Shown: positions 8,801 to 15,902 of the stretch, piece by piece | How the letters are laid out: each line of letters starts with the position of its first letter | Numbering within the stretch: the stretch's first letter is position 1 | Origin: Bacteroidaceae bacterium | Lineage (GTDB): Bacteria; Bacteroidota; Bacteroidia; Bacteroidales; Bacteroidaceae | Direction of reading: 5' to 3' | NCBI GenBank assembly: GCA_024688885.1 | Contig: JAILDV010000024.1 | Span: 1-39,895 of the forward strand | DNA length: 39,895 nucleotides | The notes under the pieces: generated by a model | Told to the model about the DNA's origin: nothing | Databases searched by the model: none | What the model saw: the letters and a program-made list of their open reading frames with translations, nothing else | Translations under genes and position numbers: made by a program

Positions 8801-8953
8801 ATAAGTCGTGATGACCATCGCCTGCTTCACCTTGATGGCAGGGTCTTCCAATTTCGACATGGAATTATATGCCATCAGTCCACCCACCACCAGTATCGCC
8901 ACCAGAAAGTTGATGAGTTTGCTATTATCTAATGCCCATTTACTGAAATTCAT
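5834..8953 (-). CDS. RND-family efflux pump (AcrB/MexB-like inner-membrane permease)
   Basis: At 1039 residues this is the full length of the RND exporter family. The first membrane helix lies at 10-30, a large periplasmic loop follows, helices 2-6 lie around 335-480, a second periplasmic loop covers about 560-860 and helices 8-12 about 870-1035. It uses the proton gradient to expel drugs or toxic compounds through the adaptor and the TolC-like channel. In helix 4 the proton-relay pair reads Asp401-Asn402 (LVDNAIVIVDG) where AcrB has two aspartates; in helix 10 the conserved Lys is kept (Lys952, MIKNGIVLMDE). The gene is second of three in an adaptor-pump-channel operon, 75 bases after the adaptor gene. 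Confidence 0.95.
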   Translation of the reverse strand: MNFSKWALDNSKLINFLVAILVVGGLMAYNSMSKLEDPAIKVKQAMVITTYPGASAHQVELEVTDPLEKSIGEMTTINNIQSSSYADLSLITVELLTTVPDDEVEQQWDMLRRKVANAQSKLPQGASASQVRDDFGDVYGMFYALKGDGQSDKELNDYAEMIKRSVSEIDGVSRVEIYGKRNQCVNIELREDKMANLGVMPTEVIMTLNNQNKTSYAGYYDNGDRRIRVTVDDTFNQVDDIANMLIQGHDDDQLRIKDIATVVKTYEATTRNQMKCDGIQALGISIACSPEYDILKVGAKVEDAVKNVEKRFPAGIECQKVFFQPERVSNALNTFLINLLESVAIVVVLLVFFMGWRSGYIIGCSLVVIVFGSFLVLKGFDGTLQRVSLASFILAMGMLVDNAIVIVDGIMVDMKQGKPRLEALTSIGQKTAMPLLGATLIAILAFLPIFMSPDTAGVYVRDLFIVIAVSLLLSWILALIHVPVMCNRMFKKVEASQDNQEEGLYKGKSYDVLEKVLTFGMKHRKTTIFSAVVLLALSAFCYKFVDQAFFPDMEYDQLYMEYKLPEGYNSTETARDLDEIRELLMKRDYITHVTTSVGGTPSRYNLVRSIATPSLAYGELIIDFKSPKELVKHIDELQKEIGDLYPDAYVKFKRYNLMFKKYPIEACFSGPDPAVLHQLVDSARAIVNASDKVCLATSDWEPQVPVLSIDYDQASARNSGLSRGDVAMSMMAYTGGVPIGTFYDGINPENIYVKCTDENGDNVENLENARVFGTIPNIGQFLNRSTMQKLMMGTVKREDVIENLIQTTPLKQVSHGLDIKWEEPVVVRNNGQRTQRLQCSPCIGVGTEAARQAIAKDIEKIELPEGYSLSWEGEKKASDQSMKYLFNGFPICIVIMILILVMLFKDYKKPAIIFCCIPLVIIGVIPVVMLTGKPFGFVAIVGVLGLIGMMIKNGIVLMDEINLEIAQGIEPRVALIQSSKSRLRPVMMASLTTILGMIPLVPDSMFGSLAVTIMGGLFMGTLITLIFIPVLYAIFFKIR

Positions 8954-8973
8954 ATTTCTTCAATTCTTATATG

Positions 8974-9026
8974 TCATTTAGCAAAGCGCCTTTATCATTT
9001 TTCATTTCTCATTTAGCGAAGCGCCT
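8974..9026. repeat. 35-bp-spaced direct repeat between adaptor and pump genes
   Basis: TCATTTAGCRAAGCGCCT occurs at 8974-8991 and again at 9009-9026 with one mismatch, a spacing of exactly 35 bases. Between them TCATTT-type units recur with a 7-base period. It occupies most of the 75-base gap inside the efflux operon. Confidence 0.7.
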
Positions 9027-9028
9027 CT

Positions 9029-10102
9029 CTACAATAGTCCTCCCACATTCGATTCCGAAGGTTTCTGCAAAAGCTTCACCTTCTGGCCATCTCTGATGTG
9101 ATGAACGCCCGATGCCACAATCGATTCACCCGACCTCAAACCGCTCTCCACTTGCATCGTGCCATCTCGTTGCACACTCGTCACAGTGACTGCACGCGTC
9201 TTCACCACGCCAGACTTCTCATCATACACAAACACCATCGTCTTTCCTCCCTCATTCAGCACAGCAGATGCAGGCACCCTGACCATGCTTGGATTCTCAT
9301 TCCCTGCCACATCGGCATACACCATAGTGGTCATGCCAGGAGTGATTTTCTTGTGGTCAATGGCACCCGTAAATTTCAATCGGACAGTATAAAGTTGAGA
9401 GGTGTTTGCCTCCTGACTCACATGGTCTATGGTCAACGGGAAAGTCTCGTCACCTGTCACATCAAATCGGCAACCAAAACTGATGAACTTGTCTATCTTA
9501 GCAAAATCTGAAGCACTGATTTTGATTTCCACCTCTGTGTCGCCACTGCCAAACACACTCACCACAGGCATGCCAGCACTCACCGTCTCACCACTCTCAT
9601 GGAACATCGTCTGCACATAGCCACTGATGGTGCTTCTCAGCCTCGTGTCAGCCAACTGATTCCTATGATTCGCCAGTTTCTGGGTGATTTGCTGCAACCC
9701 GTAACGAGCCTTATCGTTATTGCTTGCTGTCGTGTTGCCCTCAGCATAGAGCGCCATCACACGCTCCGCATCAGCCTTCACCTGTTCATACTCCGCTTGA
9801 GTGGCAGCCACCTGCACCTGATAGTCACGCGCATCCATCACAGCCACCACCTGTCCCTTCTGCACATAATCGCCCTCCTTCACCAGCACACGCTCAATCT
9901 GCCCCGCCACGCGGAATGCCAAATTCACTTCCGATGCCGATTTCGTTCTGCCCGTAAATGTGGTGGCATCCACTTCACCCACACCTTTCACCGTCACCAC
10001 ATCCACAATGGGTGCATCTTCTTGCGACGCATCCTTATGACCGCATGACATCATGGCTGCAACCATCAGAAATAATGATATAAGATAGGAAATCTTTTTC
10101 AT
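9029..10102 (-). CDS. RND efflux periplasmic adaptor (HlyD/MFP family), probable lipoprotein
   Basis: The 357-residue protein begins with a lipoprotein-type signal (MKKISYLISLFLMVAAMMSC, with Cys20 as the lipidation site). The layout is that of a membrane fusion protein: a first beta-barrel strand and lipoyl half (VNLAFRVAGQIERVLVKEGDYVQKGQVVAVMD, about 58-90), a short alpha-hairpin (95-150), a second lipoyl half (STISGYVQTMFHESGETVSAGMPVVSV), a beta-barrel and a membrane-proximal domain (270-345). It bridges the pump and the outer-membrane channel in the periplasm. It is the first gene of the operon, with a TAACTTTG promoter 37 bases upstream, and lies divergent from an AraC-type regulator. 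Confidence 0.93.
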   Translation of the reverse strand: MKKISYLISLFLMVAAMMSCGHKDASQEDAPIVDVVTVKGVGEVDATTFTGRTKSASEVNLAFRVAGQIERVLVKEGDYVQKGQVVAVMDARDYQVQVAATQAEYEQVKADAERVMALYAEGNTTASNNDKARYGLQQITQKLANHRNQLADTRLRSTISGYVQTMFHESGETVSAGMPVVSVFGSGDTEVEIKISASDFAKIDKFISFGCRFDVTGDETFPLTIDHVSQEANTSQLYTVRLKFTGAIDHKKITPGMTTMVYADVAGNENPSMVRVPASAVLNEGGKTMVFVYDEKSGVVKTRAVTVTSVQRDGTMQVESGLRSGESIVASGVHHIRDGQKVKLLQKPSESNVGGLL

Positions 10103-10139
10103 AGTTATGTCATTCTTTTATTTGTTATGAATTTTGATG

Positions 10140-10147
10140 CAAAGTTA
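10140..10147 (-). promoter_or_regulatory. Promoter -7 box TAACTTTG of the efflux operon
   Basis: Matches TAnnTTTG, 37 bases before the adaptor start codon. A TTTG lies about 16 bases further upstream on the minus strand, a reasonable -33 element. It faces the AraC-type gene, so the 180-base divergent region probably holds the regulator's sites. Confidence 0.6.
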
Positions 10148-10187
10148 GAACAATGTTTTGAAACAAATATAGTGTAATAATCACCAC

Positions 10188-10273
10188 TTTTGTCCTAAAT
10201 GTATGTTTTAATTAGAAAAAAAACAGCGTATTTGTTGGAAAAGTGACGAAAAAGTCGTTATTTTGTCCCAAAA
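10188..10273. promoter_or_regulatory. Candidate operator pair TTTTGTCCyAAA in the efflux/AraC divergent region
   Basis: TTTTGTCCTAAAT at 10188-10200 and TTTTGTCCCAAAA at 10261-10273 are near-identical direct repeats. Their starts are 73 bases apart, close to seven turns of the helix. AraC-family proteins typically bind direct repeats. The second copy lies 9 bases before the regulator's start codon, which would suit autoregulation. Inference only. Confidence 0.35.
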
Positions 10274-10282
10274 TCATCATCT

Positions 10283-11224
10283 ATGAGACAAGAAAAAGTG
10301 ACTATCCTCGAACTGGAAGGAGGAGAGGTGAACATCCTCAATGCTGAAAAAGAAAGTGTGAAACTGACTAAGACAGGACTCTTCCTGTGCAAGGCTGGCA
10401 GCGTGATTCTCACCATTGATGGTACTGAATACCACCTGCACAAGGGCTCCATTATTGTCTACTTCTCTTATAGCTCGCTCCACATCATCAGCCACACAGC
10501 CAACCTGAAAGGCACCCTCATCGGAGCTAACCTCGAGATCATCCAGCCCATGCTCTACACCGTATCCAATTTCAATGCCCTCTTCGTCATTAAGCAGGCA
10601 CCCCACCAAATCATCTCTGAAACACAGCAGCAGGCACTGAACCAACACATCAGCTTGCTCAAGCAGGTGGCAGCGAAAGCAGAAGAAGAAAGGCTCGACA
10701 CAGAACCTCACACCAACCGGCCAGTCATTGAGATAGCACGCAAACAGGCAGAACTTCTCAGCTACTCCCTCATGCTCGAGGTGCTGCAGTGCTACACCGA
10801 TGTCACGCCTCGTGGTGGCTCCTTCACCCGCAAGGACGAGGTGCTGCAGAAATTTGTCACACAGCTCTATCGCCACTACCGCACCCAACACGAAGTCCGC
10901 TTCTATGCCGAACAGCAGTTCCTCACCACACGCTACTTCAGCACCATCATCAAGGAATGCTCAGGAAAGTCACCCACGCAGTGGATAGCCACAGCTCTGT
11001 TGGTCGAGGCACGCAACATGCTCAGCCACACCAACATGACCATCAAGGAAATATCCGATGCCCTCACCTTCCCCAACCAGAGTTACTTTGGCAAATGGTT
11101 CAAGAACCTCACCACCCTCAGTCCCCTCGATTTCCGAAAAGGAAAGCCAGAAAAGAATCGGGAAGAACAGAACTTCATCGATGTGGTGCAACGTGGCATC
11201 AGCTACACCGAAAAAGCACTTTAG
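10283..11224 (+). CDS. AraC-family transcriptional regulator, probable regulator of the RND operon
   Basis: The 313-residue protein has an N-terminal cupin-like sensor region (about 1-150; GLFLCKAGSVILTIDGTEYHLHKGSIIVYF) and a C-terminal pair of helix-turn-helix motifs (about 210-300). The latter shows YFSTIIKECSGKSPTQWI, EISDALTFPNQSYFGKWFK and SPLDFRKG, which are typical of AraC/XylS DNA-binding domains. It is divergent from the efflux adaptor gene with 180 bases between start codons, so control of the pump operon is the simplest inference. The inducer is unknown. Confidence 0.92.
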   Translation: MRQEKVTILELEGGEVNILNAEKESVKLTKTGLFLCKAGSVILTIDGTEYHLHKGSIIVYFSYSSLHIISHTANLKGTLIGANLEIIQPMLYTVSNFNALFVIKQAPHQIISETQQQALNQHISLLKQVAAKAEEERLDTEPHTNRPVIEIARKQAELLSYSLMLEVLQCYTDVTPRGGSFTRKDEVLQKFVTQLYRHYRTQHEVRFYAEQQFLTTRYFSTIIKECSGKSPTQWIATALLVEARNMLSHTNMTIKEISDALTFPNQSYFGKWFKNLTTLSPLDFRKGKPEKNREEQNFIDVVQRGISYTEKAL

Positions 11225-11249
11225 GCATCACCGTCCATCTGGAACACCT

Positions 11250-11552
11250 TTATTCGAACTCGAAGATATTGATGAATCCCGTCAGTTGGAACACATTCTT
11301 GATGTCGTCGTTCACACCGCGCATCACCACCCTGCTGCCGTTGGCTTTCGCACCTTTCAAGATGCTCAAAAGGATGCGCAGACCACTGGAAGCGATATAC
11401 TCAAGACCAGAGCAGTCAATGAATACATCCTTGCCATGGCTGTCGTAGATAGGTTTCAGCACCTTTTCTGCCTCAACTGCAGCGACAGTGTCCATTTCTC
11501 CATCCAAAGTGGCATAATACTTGCCGTCAATTTCTTCAATTTTCGTGTTCAT
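11250..11552 (-). CDS. STAS-domain anti-sigma factor antagonist (SpoIIAA/RsbV-like)
   Basis: The protein is 100 residues counted from ATG 11552 (MNTKIEE); a TTG two codons upstream is less likely. It is a single STAS domain with the core segment DVFIDCSGLEYIASSGLRILL, in which the Ser after ASS is the expected phosphorylation site. In partner switching, the unphosphorylated form binds an anti-sigma kinase; a SpoIIE-type phosphatase removes the phosphate and an RsbW-type kinase adds it. Both activities appear to be encoded by the gene that ends 12 bases upstream, so the two genes form an operon and probably a signalling pair. Bacteroidetes often use such modules for targets other than sigma factors. 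Confidence 0.92.
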   Translation of the reverse strand: MNTKIEEIDGKYYATLDGEMDTVAAVEAEKVLKPIYDSHGKDVFIDCSGLEYIASSGLRILLSILKGAKANGSRVVMRGVNDDIKNVFQLTGFINIFEFE

Positions 11553-11564
11553 TGTCAATCAGTT

Positions 11565-13127
11565 TTATATATTTTTAATTAAAGTCAATATATTCTTTCC
11601 GTCCTCACGCTCATAGTTGACGGAATCCATCAATTTGCGTACCAGATGGATGCCGAGTCCACCTACCTGACGCTCCTCTGCCATGAGTGAGATGTCTGGC
11701 GTCTCCACCAGCGTGGGGTCAAACATCACACCAGAATCGACAACGACAATCTTGAGACTTTTGCCGTCCCACATCATCTTGACCGTGATGTCGCCCTTCA
11801 TGCCTAAAGGATAGGCGTAATCTATCACATTGACAACAATCTCCTCAACAGACAGCTGCAAGCGTCGAAGCGACTTTTCAAGGTTCAGCTTCTCATAGAA
11901 AGACTTCTGGAAGGCATTCAGCTTTGACACTTCGTAAAGGTCGTTCTTGATATTGAGCACTTCGGTCAACTTGCTCTCATACTGCTGAGGTGTGTAGTGG
12001 ATAACATGCATCGTCAGGTCGTCATTCTGCTCAGCATCCCCAACATACTGTTGCACTTCTTCAGTGATTCGCTCCAGCATCTGGCGAGGTGCCAAATGCT
12101 CGTCTGCACATTTACCGAGCACAGCTTCGACACGCTGGATGCCAAAGAATTGTTTAGGTCCTTTTCGAGCCTCGGTCAGCCCGTCGGTATAGAGGAAAAA
12201 GGTGCTGTCGTACGCGAGCACCATCTCTTGTATTTCATACTTCGTGTCGGCAAACACACCCAACGGCAAGTGCGGATTGCACTTCTCCATTCTCACCTTC
12301 CCATTCTCTATCACAAACGGACTGTCGTGTCCTGCATAGCAATAGCGCAGATTGCCCGTAGGCAAGTCGAGCACTCCGATGAACATGGTGACGAAATAGT
12401 TGGCTTCGTTGTTACGACAGGCAGCCTCGTTGATGGTTTGCATGATGTGGGCAGGATTATTCTCGTGGGCAGAGAAAGCACGGAACAGCGAGTGAATCAC
12501 TGCCATGATCATCGCTGCCGGCGCACCCTTTCCGCTCACGTCGCCAATGCAGAAAAGCAGCTTTTCGTCGCGGATGTAATAGTCATACAAATCGCCACCC
12601 ACCTCACGGGCAGGGGTGAGCGCCCCCTTGATGTCCACCTCATCGTTACGCAAATCCTGGCGGGGCAGCATGCTCTGCTGAATCTTGCTTGCCACAAGCA
12701 GTTCGCCACCAATGCGCTCCTTCTCGGCATTCGCCTCACGCAGGCGTTCCAGATTGCGCGAACTGCGCCACACGATGAATCCCGCGATGAGCAGACCTAT
12801 GATGGAAGGAATGAGCAACAGAACGCGCTGACGGCGCAAATTGCCCAAGACCTCGCTGTCATCCAATACATTGATGAGCACCCAATCCGTCTTGCCACCC
12901 ACGCTGGTGTAGAACACATGGTGCTTCACTCCATCCTCTGTTGTCATCGGGAAGTACGCCTCCTTGTCCTTGTCGGCTTTCAAAACATCAAGCACCTCCT
13001 TGAGCACAGGCGTTTCCTTACCTGCCATAACGTGATAGTTGCCAGTCACCAAGAGGGATTGCGTAGATTGATAGGTCTTCTCCTCATTGATCACCTCATC
13101 CAGCAAGCCAACCGTAATGTCAGCCAA
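11565..13127 (-). CDS. SpoIIE-type PP2C phosphatase with RsbW-like ATPase domain: C-terminal part of an interrupted gene
   Basis: This frame continues the one of the 13299-13736 fragment; only the TAA at 13299-13301 separates them. Read through, the gene has 723 codons. From 13298 to 13128 the frame encodes the rest of a periplasmic dCache-like sensor (KKEYYRVPHAQGKSHWSEPY, GVALADITVG). The first possible start after the stop is TTG 13127; the first ATG is 13028. In full-length numbering, the second membrane helix is at 305-324, a short coiled coil at 325-345, a PP2C/SpoIIE phosphatase domain at 345-590 (GGDLYDYY about 380, GDVSGKG about 398, YTDGLTE) and a HATPase_c_2 domain at 600-723 (EEIVVNVIDYAY, GGLGIHLVRK). 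The enzyme should set the phosphorylation state of the neighbouring STAS protein. All catalytic motifs are intact. Confidence 0.85.
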   Translation of the reverse strand: MADITVGLLDEVINEEKTYQSTQSLLVTGNYHVMAGKETPVLKEVLDVLKADKDKEAYFPMTTEDGVKHHVFYTSVGGKTDWVLINVLDDSEVLGNLRRQRVLLLIPSIIGLLIAGFIVWRSSRNLERLREANAEKERIGGELLVASKIQQSMLPRQDLRNDEVDIKGALTPAREVGGDLYDYYIRDEKLLFCIGDVSGKGAPAAMIMAVIHSLFRAFSAHENNPAHIMQTINEAACRNNEANYFVTMFIGVLDLPTGNLRYCYAGHDSPFVIENGKVRMEKCNPHLPLGVFADTKYEIQEMVLAYDSTFFLYTDGLTEARKGPKQFFGIQRVEAVLGKCADEHLAPRQMLERITEEVQQYVGDAEQNDDLTMHVIHYTPQQYESKLTEVLNIKNDLYEVSKLNAFQKSFYEKLNLEKSLRRLQLSVEEIVVNVIDYAYPLGMKGDITVKMMWDGKSLKIVVVDSGVMFDPTLVETPDISLMAEERQVGGLGIHLVRKLMDSVNYEREDGKNILTLIKNI

Positions 13128-13298
13128 TGCGACACCAACGAAGTGGTTGTCTTTATCATAGATAGGAGCACCATAGGTGGTAATGACCGCCTTCGCACCG
13201 AATTTGTCCTCATACGGCTCGCTCCAATGCGATTTTCCTTGCGCATGAGGAACGCGGTAATACTCTTTCTTCGTGTAGTCAACCTTATCGGCAGCCCC

Positions 13299-13736
13299 TT
13301 ACATGGAAATGATGGAGTCTTGTCCTCGCCGCACAGAATAAGGCATGTAAAACTTGTCATATTGAGGGTAATAGCCAGGGGCATAAGCAACACCACATCC
13401 CCATATCATCGGGCTATTCTGCACCATCCGCTGACTCAGTTCAAACATCCATTCCTGTTTGTCCAGACTTTCGCTCACCACACGCGACAGGTTGTCAATC
13501 GACACCTCTACGATACTCAGCTTATTGCGGATGGAAAGATAGGTGGCGCTCATCTCTGCCTCCACCATCTGCACCATTGTCCGCTGGATGAAGTTCTGTG
13601 CAGACAAAAACATCACGCCCATCATCACCTCAAGAAGTATCACTGCCGAGATGATGATGGTCAAACTGGTGTGCGACTTCATGTAGCTTTTCAATCGCTG
13701 CCACCAGTCCTTATGTGTTGTTTCCATCTTGTTCAT
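13299..13736 (-). pseudogene. N-terminal fragment of the SpoIIE-type sensor phosphatase, ended by an in-frame TAA
   Basis: The fragment of 145 residues starts at ATG 13736 (or 13727). It has a cytoplasmic start, one membrane helix (about 24-46) and the first half of an extracytoplasmic dCache-like domain (CGVAYAPGYYP, FYMPYSVRRGQDSII). It stops at TAA 13299-13301. The next codons, in the same frame, continue the sensor domain with no shift (GAADKVDYTKKEYYRVPH). The interruption is therefore one nonsense codon, not a frameshift or insertion. It may be a recent mutation, a sequence error, or a natural separation with internal restart. A TACTTTTG promoter lies 26 bases upstream. Confidence 0.8.
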
Positions 13737-13761
13737 GTGTTCATGTCCACCTATTCAATTG

Positions 13762-13769
13762 CAAAAGTA
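13762..13769 (-). promoter_or_regulatory. Promoter -7 box TACTTTTG of the SpoIIE/STAS operon
   Basis: Matches TAnnTTTG, 26 bases before ATG 13736, with a TTG about 16 bases further upstream on the minus strand. Confidence 0.5.
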
Positions 13770-13898
13770 CATAATTAAATTGAAACAACAAACAAATACA
13801 TAAAAAACTGTCAACCGAAATCAGGAAAAGACAAAGTGATATTATGTAAAATGTGTGAAGAAAGTAACGCATTGACTTCGGTAACTCAGATTTTTCAC

Positions 13899-13964
13899 TT
13901 TTCACTTTTATTTCGTACCGTTGACTACGCCGAAGGTACTCACGTTCGACAATAAAAGTGAAAA
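13899..13964. repeat. Inverted-repeat element D (14-bp arms) in the SpoIIE/panC intergenic region
   Basis: Arms 13899-13912 and 13951-13964 are perfect 14-bp reverse complements (TTTTCACTTTTATT type) around a 38-base loop. The left arm is preceded by another CACTTTT unit with a 7-base period. The loop contains CGTACCGTTGA, which is repeated at about 13999-14009, followed in both cases by a similar stretch ending in AAGGTA. The rest of the 380-base gap 13737-14117 holds no credible gene. Confidence 0.6.
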
Positions 13965-14086
13965 AAAGGATTTTTCTCTTTGTATTGTGCTCACTTAATC
14001 GTACCGTTGAACTATGTTCCAAGGTAGGATGCACCTCGGAATACCAAATAAAAGCCATTTTATTTTGTTCTTCCCTCGGTTTTCAC

Positions 14087-14094
14087 TACCTTTG
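14087..14094 (+). promoter_or_regulatory. Promoter -7 box TACCTTTG of the panC operon
   Basis: TTTTG (14063-14067) and TACCTTTG (14087-14094) are separated by 19 bases, a full Bacteroidetes -33/-7 arrangement. ATG 14118 follows 23 bases after the box. Confidence 0.75.
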
Positions 14095-14117
14095 CACCAC
14101 TTTTCAAATATGAAGCG

Positions 14118-14987
14118 ATGGAAATTATCAATTCAGTAAAGGAACTCAAGGCCAAGGTTTCTGCCCTGAGAAGTGATAACAAGACTGTTGGATTGGTGCC
14201 GACAATGGGTGCGCTGCATGCTGGTCACGCATCGTTGGTGAAGAGAAGCGTGAAGGAAAATGATGCTACTGTGGTTAGCGTTTTTGTCAACCCCACCCAA
14301 TTCAACGACAAGAAGGACTTGCAGGCTTATCCACGCACGTTGGATGCTGACTGTGCCCTGTTGGAGAGCATCGGTGCTGACTATGTGTTTGCGCCAACGG
14401 TGGAGGAGGTTTATCCTGAGCCAGACACCCGTTCGTTCTCCTACCCTCCCACTGACACGGTGATGGAAGGTGCGTTCCGTCCGGGACATTTCAATGGTGT
14501 GTGCCAGATTGTGAGCAAGCTCTTCATGTTTGTGGAGCCTGACAAAGCCTATTTCGGAGAGAAGGATTTCCAGCAGATTGCCGTCATCAAGGCGATGGTG
14601 GCTGATTACGTGTCGAAAGATGCAGAATGGGCAAAACGTCTTGAAATCTGTCCCTGCCCCATCGTAAGAGAGGATGACGGACTTGCGCTGTCTTCACGCA
14701 ACACGCTTTTGGCCGACAACGAAAGAGCCATTGCACCAAACATCTACAAGGCGCTGAAGGCAAGTGTGAAATACAGCAAGAACCATACCGTTGAGGAGAC
14801 CAAGCAATATGCCATTGAGAAAATCAATGCCGTGGAGGGGCTTGAGGTGCAGTATTACGACATCGTGAATGCCCTGACACTCGAGAGTGTCGCTGCATGG
14901 GACGATGCAGAACACATCCAGGGCTGCATCACCGTCTTCTGCGGTGCCACCCCTATCCGACTCATCGACAATATCAACTATAAATAA
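14118..14987 (+). CDS. panC: Pantothenate synthetase
   Basis: The 289-residue protein joins pantoate and beta-alanine with ATP to make pantothenate (vitamin B5), the precursor of coenzyme A. Visible motifs are [14 protein letters not shown] (ATP-binding, about 29-42), VFVNPTQF (pantoate site), [17 protein letters not shown] and [12 protein letters not shown]. The length is normal for the family. panD follows after 6 bases, so the enzyme making beta-alanine is co-transcribed. An upstream ATG at 14110 is out of frame. Confidence 0.97.
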   Translation: MEIINSVKELKAKVSALRSDNKTVGLVPTMGALHAGHASLVKRSVKENDATVVSVFVNPTQFNDKKDLQAYPRTLDADCALLESIGADYVFAPTVEEVYPEPDTRSFSYPPTDTVMEGAFRPGHFNGVCQIVSKLFMFVEPDKAYFGEKDFQQIAVIKAMVADYVSKDAEWAKRLEICPCPIVREDDGLALSSRNTLLADNERAIAPNIYKALKASVKYSKNHTVEETKQYAIEKINAVEGLEVQYYDIVNALTLESVAAWDDAEHIQGCITVFCGATPIRLIDNINYK

Positions 14988-14993
14988 TGCACC

Positions 14994-15344
14994 ATGCAGA
15001 TTGAAGTACTGAAATCGAAGTTGCATTGCGTCAAGGTGACTGAAGCCAATCTCAACTATATGGGCAGCATCACCATCGATGAAGACCTGATGGATGCCGT
15101 CGGTCTCATTGCCGGTGAACGTGTCTATATCGTCAACAACAACAATGGCGAACGCTTCGACACCTATGTCATCAAGGGCGAACGCGGTAGTGGCTGTGTG
15201 TGTCTCAACGGTGCTGCTGCCCGCAAAGTGCAGGTGGGCGACATCATCATCGTCATGTCTTATGCTCTCATGGACTTTGAGGAAGCGAAGACATTCACTC
15301 CCAAGGTTGTGTTCCCTGACCAGAACACCAACAAGATACTGTGA
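14994..15344 (+). CDS. panD: Aspartate 1-decarboxylase proenzyme
   Basis: The 116-residue protein converts aspartate to beta-alanine, the second substrate of PanC. The self-cleavage site Gly24-Ser25 (NYMGSITID) is present; cleavage turns Ser25 into the pyruvoyl cofactor. Other family features are Tyr22 before the cleavage site and [21 protein letters not shown] at about 71-91. The length matches bacterial PanD. Its stop codon TGA overlaps the GTG start of the following phosphatase gene. Confidence 0.97.
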   Translation: MQIEVLKSKLHCVKVTEANLNYMGSITIDEDLMDAVGLIAGERVYIVNNNNGERFDTYVIKGERGSGCVCLNGAAARKVQVGDIIIVMSYALMDFEEAKTFTPKVVFPDQNTNKIL

Positions 15345-15817
15345 AAAGAATCCTCTTCATTTGTTTAGGTAATATATGCCGTTCGCCAATGGCAGAAGCC
15401 ATCATGCGTAAATTAGTGAAGGAGAAAGGCTTGGACAAGGAGTATGAAATTGATTCTGCAGGTCTCATCAGCTACCATGAAGGTGAGGGTTCCGACCCAA
15501 GAATGAAGTCTCATGCATTTCGGCACGGGTATCGTCTCACGCACATCTCACGCCCTATCAGAGAGACTGACTTTGATACATTTGACTTCATCGTCAGCAT
15601 GGATGACAGCAACTGGGACAAGCTGCACCGGTTGGCTCCCACAGTGGAGGCTGAGACGAAGATTGTACGAATGACCGACTATTGCCGCACACATGTCATT
15701 GACCATGTTCCCGACCCTTACTACGGGGGAGCACAAGGTTTTGAGAATGTGATTGAGATATTGGAAGATGCCTGTGAGGGGCTGTTGGAGGAGTTGATTT
15801 TAATGCATAATGCATAA
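15341..15817 (+). CDS. Low-molecular-weight protein tyrosine phosphatase
   Basis: The 158-residue protein has the P-loop C-X5-R-S at the N-terminus (Cys8 to Arg14, [13 protein letters not shown]) and the catalytic acid Asp125 in VPDPYYGG. These enzymes remove phosphate from tyrosine residues of proteins; in bacteria many act with tyrosine kinases that control polysaccharide export, but no kinase gene is in the window. Translation starts at GTG 15341, which overlaps the panD stop (GTGA), so the two are probably translationally coupled. The last four residues (MHNA) and the stop codon come from a 7-base repeat (AATGCAT) that continues downstream. Confidence 0.93.
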   Translation: MKRILFICLGNICRSPMAEAIMRKLVKEKGLDKEYEIDSAGLISYHEGEGSDPRMKSHAFRHGYRLTHISRPIRETDFDTFDFIVSMDDSNWDKLHRLAPTVEAETKIVRMTDYCRTHVIDHVPDPYYGGAQGFENVIEILEDACEGLLEELILMHNA

Positions 15818-15836
15818 TTGAGATTTGAGAATTGAA
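15802..15836. repeat. Five-unit heptamer repeat at the end of the tyrosine phosphatase gene
   Basis: The units AATGCAT, AATGCAT, AATTGAG, ATTTGAG and AATTGAA run consecutively. The array encodes the last four residues and the stop codon of the phosphatase and ends just before the terminator hairpin at 15841. Confidence 0.7.
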
Positions 15837-15840
15837 AAAG

Positions 15841-15876
15841 AATCCGCTCAATCGGCTTGTGCTGATTGAGCGGATT
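15841..15876. terminator. Bidirectional terminator hairpin between convergent genes
   Basis: The stem AATCCGCTCAATC (15841-15853) pairs perfectly with 15864-15876 and extends inward to 16 pairs with one G-T and a TTGT loop. An A-rich run precedes it and a T-rich run follows it, so it can end transcription of the panC operon (+) and of the OmpP1/FadL gene (-), whose stop codon is at 15903. Confidence 0.85.
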
Positions 15877-15902
15877 CGCTTTGTTTTATCGTATCGTTTT
15901 TG

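Noticed and set aside
11250-11558. Start of the STAS gene at 11558
   Set aside because: The codon there is TTG; ATG 11552 two codons later fits the family length.
11997-13778. 593-codon plus-strand frame opposite the SpoIIE-type gene
   Set aside because: Antisense shadow with biased composition and no domain. It spans the TAA site only because it is in another frame.
13741-14058. 105-codon minus-strand frame in the SpoIIE/panC gap
   Set aside because: It covers the repeat element D and promoter boxes, has no motif or plausible start context, and looks like chance AT-rich coding.
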